A stretch of DNA of 9,486 nucleotides from Candidatus Eisenbergiella stercorigallinarum (GTDB lineage: Bacteria > Bacillota > Clostridia > Lachnospirales > Lachnospiraceae). The stretch lies in the NCBI GenBank assembly GCA_019120525.1, contig DWUW01000199.1, positions 1-9,486 on the forward strand. The letters run 5' to 3'. The notes beneath the pieces were generated by a model. It did no database searches. It was not told the origin of the DNA and saw only the letters and a program-made list of their open reading frames with translations. The stretch's first letter is position 1, and every line of letters begins with the position of its first letter. Below are positions 1 to 6,524 of this stretch, one piece after another. The position numbers and the translations under genes are program-made.

Positions 1-100
1 AAGGATAGAACTTTGATAATCGAATACCTGCCAGATATTGAATTTTTAAGGTGCATAGGTAAAATCTATATGCGAAGTTTGAGTTATAAAAACGAAAAAC

Positions 101-116
101 GGAGGAAAATGCAATG
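101..116 (+). promoter_or_regulatory. Strong ribosome binding site aimed at an ATG out of frame with the cupin
   Basis: GGAGG at 101-105 sits 8 nt before the ATG at 114-116, which is ideal spacing. That ATG opens a 34-codon frame ending with TGA at 216-218, which is not the cupin frame. The first ATG of the cupin frame, at 137, has no comparable site before it. A reading frame open from base 1 ends at TGA 115-117 and would overlap this ATG in the ATGA manner, but at 38 codons in AT-rich sequence it could be chance. The site suggests that the cupin was originally translated from 114. Confidence 0.6.
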
Positions 117-136
117 AGAATCCATGATGAAAAGAT

Positions 137-553
137 ATGTTTGAAAAGGAAAACGTGTTCGGCCTCGGACAGCCCAACAGCGCCTACGCGCAGTATTTTA
201 TCGGAAACTCCTACCTGAACCCGCTGACGGAGATGGGGACATGCCCGGTGTTCCTGGCAAACGTTACCTTTGAGCCGGGATGCCGGAACAACTGGCACAT
301 CCACCATGCGAAAAAAGGCGGCGGCCAGCTGTTGGTCTGCACGGCGGGAGAGGGCTGGTATCAGGAAGAGGGAAAAGAGGCGGTAAGCCTGACTCCCGGC
401 ATGGTGATCACGATCCCGGCCAATGTGAAGCACTGGCACGGAGCCAAAAAGGACAGCTGGTTTTCCCATATCGCGGTGGAAGTGCCGGGAGAGGAAACCG
501 CGAACGAATGGCTGGAAGCGGTGAGCGACGAGGTTTACGGCGGACTGGAGTAA
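137..553 (+). CDS. Small single-domain cupin protein, N-terminus probably frameshifted
   Basis: This 138-residue protein is a single cupin beta-barrel. Motif 1 is seen as PGCRNNWHIHH with H54 and H56 as likely metal ligands and Q64 in the place often held by Glu. Motif 2 is PGMVITIPANVKHWHG with H99 as the third His. Proteins of this type lie in redox or aromatic-compound operons of Clostridia, often beside carboxymuconolactone decarboxylase, flavodoxin and aldo/keto reductase genes; the substrate is unknown. The aldo/keto reductase starts 25 nt downstream on the same strand, so they are probably co-transcribed. The ATG at 137 is the first in this frame but lacks a good ribosome site. The ATG at 114 has one and would read MRIHDEK before leaving the frame at the A run 130-133; one extra A there would give MRIHDEKDMFEKENVFG. 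The gene may therefore be a slightly shortened protein, a frameshift mutant or a sequencing error. Confidence 0.88.
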   Translation: MFEKENVFGLGQPNSAYAQYFIGNSYLNPLTEMGTCPVFLANVTFEPGCRNNWHIHHAKKGGGQLLVCTAGEGWYQEEGKEAVSLTPGMVITIPANVKHWHGAKKDSWFSHIAVEVPGEETANEWLEAVSDEVYGGLE

Positions 554-578
554 GAGAAACGGATCAGGAGGAACAAAG

Positions 579-1625
579 ATGCAGTATACTAGACTTGGAA
601 ATTCTGAACTGAAGGTGTCCCGTATCTGTATGGGATGTATGGGATTCGGCGACGCGGGGAACGGGCAGCACAGCTGGACCATTGATGAAGAGCATTCCCG
701 GGAGATTATCCGGCGGGGGCTGGAGCTTGGCGTGAACTTTTTCGATACGGCAATCAGCTACCAGAGCGGCACCAGCGAACAGTATCTCGGCCGGGCGCTT
801 AAAGATTTCGCGGAAAGGGACAGCGTTGTGGTGGCTACCAAATTTCTGCCGCGCACGCCGGAGGAGATCGAAGCGGGCGTGACCGGACAGGAGCACATCG
901 AGCGGATGATCAACACCAGCCTGAAAAATCTGGGCATGGATTATGTGGATCTCTATATCTATCATATGTGGGACTATGAGACCCCGATGTATGATATCAT
1001 GGACGGGCTGAACCGGGTGGTAAAGGCCGGAAAGGCCAGATATATCGGCATTTCCAACTGCTTTGCGTATCAGCTCGCGAAGGCAAACGCTCTGGCGGAA
1101 AAGGAAGGCTTCGCGAAATTTATCTCCGTCCAGGGCCACTATAACCTGATCTTCCGGGAGGAGGAGCGGGAGATGGCAAAGCTCTGCGCGGAGGACCATA
1201 TCGCCATGACGCCCTACAGCGCGCTGGCGAGCGGCCGCCTGTCCAGGCATCCGGGCGAAACCTCAAAGCGGCAGGCGGAGGATGGCTACGCGAAATTCAA
1301 ATACGACGCTACTGCGGAGCAGGATGGCATCATCATCAACCGGGTGGAGGAGCTTTCTGAGCGGCACGGCGTTTCCATGACGGAGGTTTCTCTTGCCTGG
1401 CTTCTGGGCAAAGTGACCGCGCCGGTGGTGGGTGCAACGAAGCTGCACCATATAGAAGGGGCGGCGAAGGCCGTCGATCTTACGCTGAGCCCAGAGGAGA
1501 TCACTTATCTGGAGGAAAAATATGTTCCCCACAGGCTGGTTGGAGTGATGGCGCAGAATACGCCCGCAGCGGCGAAGGAAAAGCATGTCTGGTCCACAGG
1601 CAGCCAGCAGATTGAGAAGGCCTGA
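579..1625 (+). CDS. Aldo/keto reductase
   Basis: This 348-residue cytoplasmic protein is a full-length NADPH-dependent aldo/keto reductase of the TIM-barrel superfamily, expected to reduce an aldehyde or ketone. The catalytic tetrad is visible: D56 in FFDTA, Y61 in AISYQSG, K88 in VVVATKF and H129 in YIYHMW. The N-terminal MQYTRLGNSELKVSRICMGC is the usual first strand and substrate-loop region, and the later VVGATKLHHIEGAAKAV segment is typical of the C-terminal cofactor-binding part. The length fits the YhdN/IolS/YajO-like branch. The start is clear, with AGGAGG about 8 nt before the ATG. It lies between the cupin and a gene remnant in the same operon. The natural substrate cannot be told from sequence. 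Confidence 0.95.
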   Translation: MQYTRLGNSELKVSRICMGCMGFGDAGNGQHSWTIDEEHSREIIRRGLELGVNFFDTAISYQSGTSEQYLGRALKDFAERDSVVVATKFLPRTPEEIEAGVTGQEHIERMINTSLKNLGMDYVDLYIYHMWDYETPMYDIMDGLNRVVKAGKARYIGISNCFAYQLAKANALAEKEGFAKFISVQGHYNLIFREEEREMAKLCAEDHIAMTPYSALASGRLSRHPGETSKRQAEDGYAKFKYDATAEQDGIIINRVEELSERHGVSMTEVSLAWLLGKVTAPVVGATKLHHIEGAAKAVDLTLSPEEITYLEEKYVPHRLVGVMAQNTPAAAKEKHVWSTGSQQIEKA

Positions 1626-1640
1626 AAACAGGAGGAAGAA

Positions 1641-1742
1641 AATCCGTCCCTGTTTGAGCTTGGACAGGTGGTTTCCGGCGGCGATCTTGTCAGCGGATTG
1701 AGCGGAACCGTTACGATCACCGCTGTGGAACAGGAAGAATGA
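1641..1742 (+). pseudogene. C-terminal remnant resembling a cyclophilin-like-fold protein
   Basis: Immediately after the aldo/keto reductase stop there is an intact AGGAGG ribosome site (1630-1635), but no start codon follows at the right distance. Instead an open stretch of about 33 codons ends at TGA 1740-1742 and reads NPSLFELGQVVSGG then DLVSGLSGTVTITAV and a Glu-rich end. From memory this resembles the last strands of the small cyclophilin-like-fold (Cyclophil_like) proteins found beside flavodoxin and aldo/keto reductase genes in Clostridia. The simplest reading is an internal deletion that kept the ribosome site and the C-terminus and removed the rest. The stretch is in frame with the reductase, so readthrough of its TGA would append it. 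The family call is from recall, not from a search. Confidence 0.45.
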
Positions 1743-1774
1743 AAGAGCTGGATGGATGTGTGTCTGTCAGGATC

Positions 1775-1820
1775 AGGAGCGAAGGAGTTCCCTGTCAGAA
1801 TGGGACTGTTCGCTCCTTTT
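1775..1820 (+). terminator. Intrinsic terminator closing the cupin-reductase operon
   Basis: AGGAGCGAA at 1775-1783 pairs perfectly with TTCGCTCCT at 1809-1817. Inside, AGTTCCC and GGGACT can extend the stem with a bulge. The 3' arm runs straight into TTTT (1817-1820). It lies 33 nt after the remnant's stop codon, as expected for the end of the operon. Confidence 0.75.
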
Positions 1821-1987
1821 CTATTCATAAGAAAAAGGAAGCTGCGGATGGGAAACTGGTTGACAGGTATTGAAAAGAAATAGACGTATCGGAAAGCGAT
1901 ATGATAGAATATCTTAAAATCATCGAATACTGCCAACAATGTAAGAGTTAAACGGACTGCCGGAAGAAAAGAACGGGAGAGAAATAC

Positions 1988-2515
1988 ATGAAACTGATAA
2001 AACTATGGGAAGCGGACCTGGACAGAGCCTATGCGCTGCAGAATTCTTTTCCCAAAGAGAAAAATGGATTTATCAATGAGGCCTGCGGACTGTCCAGAGA
2101 GGAATTTAAGGAATATGTACAGCGAAGGGAGGCCAATTCCAGAGGCCTGCAGCTCCCGAATGGCTTTGTACCGTCTACGGTTTATATTCTGGAAAATGAG
2201 GACGGAGAGTATGTGGGAATTTTCAATTTCCGCCACTGCCTCAATGATTTTCTGAGAAATGGCCCCGGCCATATCGGATATGGGATCGGACCGAAATATC
2301 GGGGGCGGGGATACGCCACGGAAGGGCTGCGGCTGATGCTTCAGATCGCGGAGAAGGAGATTCCGGAGGATGAAATTTTTCTGAGCGTCCATAAGGATAA
2401 TCCTGCATCTCTCAGGGTACAGCTGAAAAACGGCGCCTATATCCACGGAGAAACGGAAACAGAATATCTGACGCGGATTCCGCGCTCCGGAGAGCATCGG
2501 AGCATGGGGACATGA
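1988..2515 (+). CDS. GNAT-family N-acetyltransferase
   Basis: This 175-residue protein is a single GNAT domain that would transfer an acetyl group from acetyl-CoA to an amine. The acetyl-CoA-binding motif A is clear: GHIGYGIGPKYRGRGYATEG, with the pyrophosphate loop at Y104-A110, followed by the helix that packs on the cofactor. The later segment HKDNPASLRVQLKNGA (residues 135-150) is the usual N-x-x-S and K-N-G region near the thiol. The first 60 residues hold the variable substrate side, including REEFKEYVQRRE. A GGGAGAG ribosome site precedes the ATG. The gene stands alone between two terminator-like hairpins, so context does not reveal the substrate, which could be a small amine, an antibiotic or a protein N-terminus. 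Confidence 0.92.
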   Translation: MKLIKLWEADLDRAYALQNSFPKEKNGFINEACGLSREEFKEYVQRREANSRGLQLPNGFVPSTVYILENEDGEYVGIFNFRHCLNDFLRNGPGHIGYGIGPKYRGRGYATEGLRLMLQIAEKEIPEDEIFLSVHKDNPASLRVQLKNGAYIHGETETEYLTRIPRSGEHRSMGT

Positions 2516-2535
2516 ACTGCTCCCTGGTGTAAGCC

Positions 2536-2569
2536 GGAGCGGCCCGTCGCTCCTCAAGGAGGGAATTTT
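2536..2569 (+). terminator. Weak terminator-like hairpin after the GNAT gene
   Basis: GGAGCG (2536-2541) pairs with CGCTCC (2548-2553) around a 6-nt loop. The only T run (TTTT, 2566-2569) is 12 nt further on, and a small CTCC/GGAG hairpin lies between, so this is a poor match to an intrinsic terminator. It shares the GGAGCG/CGCTCC core with the terminator at 1775-1820. Confidence 0.3.
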
Positions 2570-2570
2570 G

Positions 2571-2579
2571 TGATATACT
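2571..2579 (+). promoter_or_regulatory. Extended -10 promoter candidate for the Fic gene
   Basis: TGATATACT is a TGn-extended -10 element (TATACT at 2574-2579) about 40-50 nt before the Fic start. No convincing -35 hexamer is present at the expected place (TCCTCA at 2551-2556), which extended -10 promoters tolerate. Confidence 0.45.
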
Positions 2580-2619
2580 GAAAAAAATAAGCCCGGGTAA
2601 AGTTCGGACAGAGGAAGGA

Positions 2620-3384
2620 GTGGAGGGCTTGGATTACGAACAGTTAATACGGAAGCGGGATCAATATCAGGCGGCAAAAGAGAAAATCCCGGAATATACC
2701 CTGCAGACCTTTGAACAGGCGTTTGAAATCGAATATACCCATAACTCCACGGCAATCGAAGGGAATACCCTGACGCTGATGGAAACCAAAGTGCTTCTGG
2801 AGGATGGGATCTCCATTGGGGGTAAGCGACTCCGGGAGCTGTACGAAGCGGTAAATCACAGGAATGCCTACCGGTATGTGAAGGAATGTATTGAGAAAAA
2901 AGAACCCCTCAGCGAAAAGATTGTGAAGGATATTCATGCGATCCTGATGGATCATATCTTTACCGGGGGAATTTACCGAAATGCGGATGTGTATATTTCC
3001 GGTGCGCAGCATACGCCGCCATCTCCGGCTGAGATGTACCGTCAGATCAAAAATTTTTATGCAGATCTTTCCTGGAAGGGGCAGGAGCTGAACCTGATCG
3101 AACTGGCAGCATGGACACATGCCGAATTTGTAAGGATTCACCCGTTTCCGGATGGAAATGGCCGAACTTCCAGGCTTATCATGAATTACCAGCTTCTGGC
3201 AAATGGCTTTCCCGCCATATCCATTGCCAAAGAGGACCGGCTGGAATATTTTAATACGCTGGAAGCATGGGCAGTGGAGAAGAACCTGGCTCCCTTTGCC
3301 GATCTGGTCGCGGGACTGACAGAACGTCAGCTGGACCGCTATCTGAGAATGGAAGAGTCAGCCCGGAAAATGGGTGAAAAATAG
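2620..3384 (+). CDS. fic: Fic-domain protein (class II AMPylase-type)
   Basis: This protein of about 250 residues has the full Fic core motif HPFPDGNGRTSR (H174-R185, counted from the GTG at 2620), with the catalytic His and the phosphate-binding DGNGR. Fic enzymes usually transfer AMP or another phosphate-containing group to a hydroxyl of a target protein. An N-terminal STAIEGN (S43-N49) fits the inhibitory motif [S/T]xxxE[G/N], whose Glu (E47) blocks productive ATP binding; its place before the core makes this a class II, self-inhibited Fic. The flap region is seen around GGIYRNADVYISGAQHTPPS. The GTG at 2620 has a weak, close ribosome site. The in-frame TTG at 2629 is 8 nt after AAGGAG and gives MDYEQL, a common beginning for this family, so the true start may be 2629. 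There is no adjacent antitoxin; the gene stands alone. The target is unknown. Confidence 0.94.
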   Translation: MEGLDYEQLIRKRDQYQAAKEKIPEYTLQTFEQAFEIEYTHNSTAIEGNTLTLMETKVLLEDGISIGGKRLRELYEAVNHRNAYRYVKECIEKKEPLSEKIVKDIHAILMDHIFTGGIYRNADVYISGAQHTPPSPAEMYRQIKNFYADLSWKGQELNLIELAAWTHAEFVRIHPFPDGNGRTSRLIMNYQLLANGFPAISIAKEDRLEYFNTLEAWAVEKNLAPFADLVAGLTERQLDRYLRMEESARKMGEK

Positions 3385-3405
3385 AAGAGACAGAATGACA
3401 GAGAG

Positions 3406-3444
3406 AATGCGTCGGGCGCGAAAAGTGTCCGGCGTATTTTTATT
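3406..3444 (+). terminator. Strong intrinsic terminator after the Fic gene
   Basis: CGTCGGGCGC (3410-3419) pairs with GTGTCCGGCG (3425-3434) around a GAAAA loop, with three G-U pairs. The stem can extend with AATG/TATT, and TATTTTTATT follows directly. It lies 22 nt after the Fic stop. Confidence 0.85.
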
Positions 3445-3493
3445 GCAAGTGCTGCCAGGCGGCTGTGCAGACTGCGGTTCACCAAAAAAGGGA

Positions 3494-3534
3494 TTGACAA
3501 AACTGTTAATACTGTATATATTGTTAATATACAG
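3494..3534 (+). promoter_or_regulatory. Promoter with overlapping inverted-repeat operator for the GntR-ABC operon
   Basis: TTGACA (3494-3499) and TATATT (3517-3522) are separated by the ideal 17 nt. An exact inverted repeat, CTGTATAT (3512-3519) and ATATACAG (3527-3534) with a 7-nt gap, covers the -10 and start region. TGTTAATA also occurs twice as a direct repeat (3504-3511 and 3522-3529), 18 bp apart. YtrA-type GntR regulators usually repress their own operon from such sites, so this is the likely operator; that is inference from position and symmetry. Confidence 0.75.
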
Positions 3535-3560
3535 AAAGAACAAATGAAAGGAATGATGGA

Positions 3561-3932
3561 GTGAACATATTTATTGACAACAAGAGCGGAACGCCCATCT
3601 ACGACCAGATTTATTCCCAGATCAAGGCACAGATCATAAACGGTACGCTCCGGGAGGATGAAGCGCTCCCTTCCATCCGGAATCTGGCAAAGGATCTGCG
3701 GATCAGCGTCATCACGACCAAACGGGCGTATGACGAGCTGGAAAAGGAAGGCTTCATTTATACCATCGCCGCCAAGGGCTGCTTTGTGGCCCCCAAAAAC
3801 GTGGAGCTTCTGAGGGAAGAAAATCTCAGGAAGATCGAAGAGTATCTGGAAAAGATCGCGCAGCTTGCCGCGACCTGCAATCTGAGCAGACAGGATCTGA
3901 TCGACATGCTGAACTGCATGATGGAAGAGTAG
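3561..3932 (+). CDS. GntR-family transcriptional regulator, YtrA type
   Basis: This 123-residue protein has the GntR winged helix at residues 9-78: TPIYDQIYSQIKAQI, then LPSIRNLAKDL, the recognition-helix region VITTKRAYDELEKEGFI and the wing KGCFVA. Only about 45 residues follow, a short helical dimerization tail, so it is of the small YtrA subfamily and lacks a large effector domain. Such proteins repress the ABC transporter operon that they head, and in Bacillus subtilis the system responds to cell-wall-active antibiotics. The start is GTG at 3561, preceded by AAAGGA. A six-codon frame (ATG 3544) ends across this start and may be chance. The ATPase gene begins 25 nt downstream, so they form one operon. 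Confidence 0.95.
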   Translation: MNIFIDNKSGTPIYDQIYSQIKAQIINGTLREDEALPSIRNLAKDLRISVITTKRAYDELEKEGFIYTIAAKGCFVAPKNVELLREENLRKIEEYLEKIAQLAATCNLSRQDLIDMLNCMMEE

Positions 3933-3957
3933 TACGAAGACGGAAAGGAAAAGGAAA

Positions 3958-4818
3958 ATGGAAATGAATGCACTGGAAATCAGGGACCTGACAAAGGAAT
4001 ACCCCCATTTCAGGCTGGACCGGCTGAACCTGACGCTTCCGGGCGGCTGCATCATGGGGCTGGTGGGTGAGAACGGCGCGGGAAAAAGCACCACCATAAA
4101 GCTGCTTCTGAATATGATCCGCAGAGACAGCGGAACCATCACCATCCTGGGACAGGATAATCGGAGCGATCTGTCCCTTCTCAAGGAAGAGATCGGCGTT
4201 GTACTGGACGACGTGGGCCTTCCGGAATGCCTGAAGGCCGGGCAGATCGGGAAGGTGATGAAGGGGATTTTCAAAAGCTGGGACGACGTGGAATACGAAA
4301 ACTATCTGCGCCGCCTCTCCATTCCCACGGACCGGAAATTTAAGGAGTTTTCCAGAGGAATGAAAATGAAGCTGGGAATCGCCGTGGCGCTGTCCCATCA
4401 TCCGAAGCTGCTTCTGCTGGACGAATCCACCAACGGTCTGGACCCGGTAGCCCGCGATGAGGTGGTGGAGCTGTTCGGGGAATTTACCAGACAGGAGGAT
4501 CATGCGGTGCTGATTTCCTCCCATATCGTCAGCGACCTGGAGAAAATCTGCGACTACATCGCCTTCCTTCATCAGGGCAGGCTTCTGCTCTGTGAGGAGA
4601 AGGATGTGCTGCTGGAGGAGTACGGGATCCTGCGCTGTACGGCGGCACAGCTCTCTGAGCTGAATCCTTCGGCTGTTCTGGGAAAACGGGAATCCCCATA
4701 CGGCGTGGAAGCCATCGTGCGGCGGGATGCGGTCCCGGCGGGCTTCGCCCTCGGCGCGGTGAGCATTGAAGAACTGTTCATTTTCATGGTAAAGGGAAAC
4801 GGAGGTATGGCGGCATGA
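3958..4818 (+). CDS. ABC transporter ATP-binding protein (YtrB-like)
   Basis: This 286-residue ABC ATPase powers the permease encoded next to it. Walker A is GENGAGKST (37-45). The signature is FSRGMKMKL (131-139), a common divergent form of LSGGQ in this subfamily. Walker B is LLLLDE (151-156) with catalytic E156, the D-loop is NGLD (159-162) and the switch His is H189 in SSHIVSDLE. The Q-loop region reads IGVVLDDVGLPE, with Asp where Gln is usual, as I recall for YtrB-like proteins. The C-terminal 80 residues form the regulatory tail of ABC-2-type ATPases. The ribosome site is the AAGGAAAAGGAAA run before ATG 3958; ATG 3964 is an alternative. Its stop overlaps the permease start (ATGA), showing coupled translation. 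The substrate is not evident. Confidence 0.95.
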   Translation: MEMNALEIRDLTKEYPHFRLDRLNLTLPGGCIMGLVGENGAGKSTTIKLLLNMIRRDSGTITILGQDNRSDLSLLKEEIGVVLDDVGLPECLKAGQIGKVMKGIFKSWDDVEYENYLRRLSIPTDRKFKEFSRGMKMKLGIAVALSHHPKLLLLDESTNGLDPVARDEVVELFGEFTRQEDHAVLISSHIVSDLEKICDYIAFLHQGRLLLCEEKDVLLEEYGILRCTAAQLSELNPSAVLGKRESPYGVEAIVRRDAVPAGFALGAVSIEELFIFMVKGNGGMAA

Positions 4819-5462
4819 AAGGCTTGCTTTTAAAGGATCTGTATATGTCGGAGAAATACTGCAGAGTATTTCTTCTGATCGTCGTGGTGTTTTTCGGGAT
4901 GTCCCTGATGAGCGGACCCGGCTTCTTCCTGCTGGCCTATCCCTGCATCCTGATGGGACTGATTCCGGCGTCTCTGATTTCCTACGATGAACGGGAAAAA
5001 TGGGACGTCTACAGCGGAACCCTTCCCTGCAGCCGCCGGCAGCTTGTGTCCTGCAAATATCTGGTGGGGCTGATCGGGGAGCTTCCGGTGATCTGCATCA
5101 CCACCGTTCTGTATGCCCTGGGGCTGTTTCGGATGGGCGCTTTTGATCCGCGTGCGGTTCTGGTCATGGCTGCCGCCTTCCTTCTTCTGGGGCTGATCGG
5201 CCCGGCTGCGACTCTGCCGTTCATGTTCCGGTTCGGCGCGGAAAAGGGCCGGATCGCCTACTTCGCCGTGATCATCCTGCTCTGCGGCGGGAGCGCCGCG
5301 TTCGGCAGCATCCAGGTTTCCGGGGTTGGAGAAAATGCGCTCGCAACCGGAATCGTCATGCCGCAGACGGGCGTTTCTCTTTTCCTGGCGGTTCTGGCGG
5401 TCCTGTTCTATGCGGTTTCCTGGAGGCTGTCCATCGTCTTCTATAAGAAAAGAGAACTGTAA
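4815..5462 (+). CDS. ABC-2-type permease subunit
   Basis: This 215-residue protein is very hydrophobic, with about six membrane segments at roughly 17-33, 36-56, 84-104, 114-136, 147-166 and 186-207. The cytoplasmic loop SLISYDEREKWDVYSGTLPCSRRQLVSCKYL (55-82) matches the ABC2_membrane_5-type (PF13346) pattern seen in permeases of YtrA-regulated operons. It would form the membrane channel, probably as a dimer, for the preceding ATPase. Its ATG overlaps the ATPase stop by 4 nt. It closes the operon; the next gene is convergent and only 61 nt away, and no clear terminator hairpin is seen between them. Export of a peptide or antibiotic, or sensing of envelope stress, is plausible but not shown. 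Confidence 0.92.
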   Translation: MKGLLLKDLYMSEKYCRVFLLIVVVFFGMSLMSGPGFFLLAYPCILMGLIPASLISYDEREKWDVYSGTLPCSRRQLVSCKYLVGLIGELPVICITTVLYALGLFRMGAFDPRAVLVMAAAFLLLGLIGPAATLPFMFRFGAEKGRIAYFAVIILLCGGSAAFGSIQVSGVGENALATGIVMPQTGVSLFLAVLAVLFYAVSWRLSIVFYKKREL

Positions 5463-5523
5463 GAACGTTGCAGCAGCCTGATAAAAAAGGATATGATATA
5501 AAATAAACTCACGATACACCAGC

Positions 5524-6429
5524 TCATAAGTAAGTTTTCTCCTGCTTTATCTTCTGCCCTCTGTGAGGAAACCTTTCATCCTGATGCACGGGGACGGGAC
5601 GGGGATCATAACTTTCATAACCGGGCTGCGGGCTGACCGTTACGTGCTCAAAATGGATCGGAAGCCCGGCGGAATGATAGAAGCTTTTTCCGTTCTGGAC
5701 CTGAAAATGCAGATGCGGCTCCGTGCTGTTGCCGGAATTGCCGCACCGGCCGATCGGCTCTCCCCGCCTGACGCGCTGGCCTCTTTTTACCGGAATGCTG
5801 CCCGGCATCAAATGCGCAAGAAGGGAATATTCCTGACCGCGGGCGGCAGGAGAGGGCTCCGTGTGATTCAGATCCGTATGCCGGAGCAGCACATAATTTC
5901 CCCGGATATCCCGGATCAGAGGATCGGTTTTTCCGCCGAAGATTCTGCTGTCCTTACAGTCTGAGCGAATTTCCTCCACCACGCCGTCCGAGGGCGCAAG
6001 CACGGTTCTGCCATAGCAGTAGTAGCTGTCACAGCTGGAAGGATTCCCCTGACAGCTTTTTCCGGAATCATCCAGAATGAGAAAATCACAGGCATATCTC
6101 TGGGAATTAACTTCCCAGGAATGGGAGGCTTCCCGGCTTACCCCGCCGTTGACAATGGCCCAGGCCCCCTCAAAGGGCAGGGAATAGGTGATCCGCGGTA
6201 AAAAATTGTCCTTATCCGGCATCGGCCGGTTTTGGGCCTGGCAGATCACGATCCCGGCAAGCTGCCGCAGGCTTTGCAGGAAAACCGGAAACGACAGGAC
6301 AATTTCCAGAATCCCAAACAGCCAGAAGAGCCACAGCCATTTCCAGACGGGCTGTTCATACAAAAACATGGGCAGGCCGAGAAGACCAAGCCATTTCAGT
6401 CTCGAAGACCAGCGGAGCAGTGTTCTCAT
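5524..6429 (-). CDS. Membrane-anchored M23-type (LytM-like) peptidase
   Basis: This 301-residue protein begins with a basic stretch and two hydrophobic segments (about 12-24 and 30-52), suggesting a membrane anchor. A LytM/peptidase M23 domain follows from about 80 to 265. The C-terminal active-site motifs are clear: LLAHL with H206, then VKRGQRVRRGEPIGRCGNSG and EPHLHFQV with H239 and H241. The first metal motif is unusual: D115 in QRYACDF is preceded by R111 rather than the His of HxxxD, and the nearest His is H103. My recollection is that a QRYAxDF form is known in an M23 subgroup, so activity cannot be judged here. The catalytic region also carries several Cys (114, 126, 133, 138, 158). 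M23 enzymes cut peptidoglycan peptides. It is convergent with the ABC operon; the ribosome site (AAAGG on the minus strand) is weak and about 13 nt from ATG. Confidence 0.9.
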   Translation of the reverse strand: MRTLLRWSSRLKWLGLLGLPMFLYEQPVWKWLWLFWLFGILEIVLSFPVFLQSLRQLAGIVICQAQNRPMPDKDNFLPRITYSLPFEGAWAIVNGGVSREASHSWEVNSQRYACDFLILDDSGKSCQGNPSSCDSYYCYGRTVLAPSDGVVEEIRSDCKDSRIFGGKTDPLIRDIRGNYVLLRHTDLNHTEPSPAARGQEYSLLAHLMPGSIPVKRGQRVRRGEPIGRCGNSGNSTEPHLHFQVQNGKSFYHSAGLPIHFEHVTVSPQPGYESYDPRPVPVHQDERFPHRGQKIKQEKTYL

Positions 6430-6524
6430 TTTTCTAATCTTACCTTTCTTCCCGAAGCGGGAATTTTCTTTTCAATCAAAATCTTTTCTCAAAGCGGAGA
6501 GCCTTTCTGGTGTGCTATTGTTCA

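Noticed and set aside
9..38. Similarity of 16-30 with 1923-1936 (TCGAATAC then TGCCA)
   Set aside because: Only about 13 bases match around a gap, which is not enough to claim a repeat.
1..117. Tail of an upstream gene ending at TGA 115-117
   Set aside because: The frame is open for 38 codons but the stretch is AT-rich, no family is recognisable, and such a length can occur by chance; noted only for its ATGA overlap.
1860..1905. Promoter for the GNAT gene from TTGACA (1860-1865)
   Set aside because: No good -10 lies at 16-18 nt, and TATGAT at 1900-1905 is too far away (34 nt); the true promoter is unclear.
6449..6470. TTCCCG/CGGGAA hairpin followed by TTTTCTTTT, as a plus-strand terminator
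   Set aside because: The stem is only 6 bp and no plus-strand gene ends before it; it lies in the leader of the minus-strand peptidase, where no clear role is visible.
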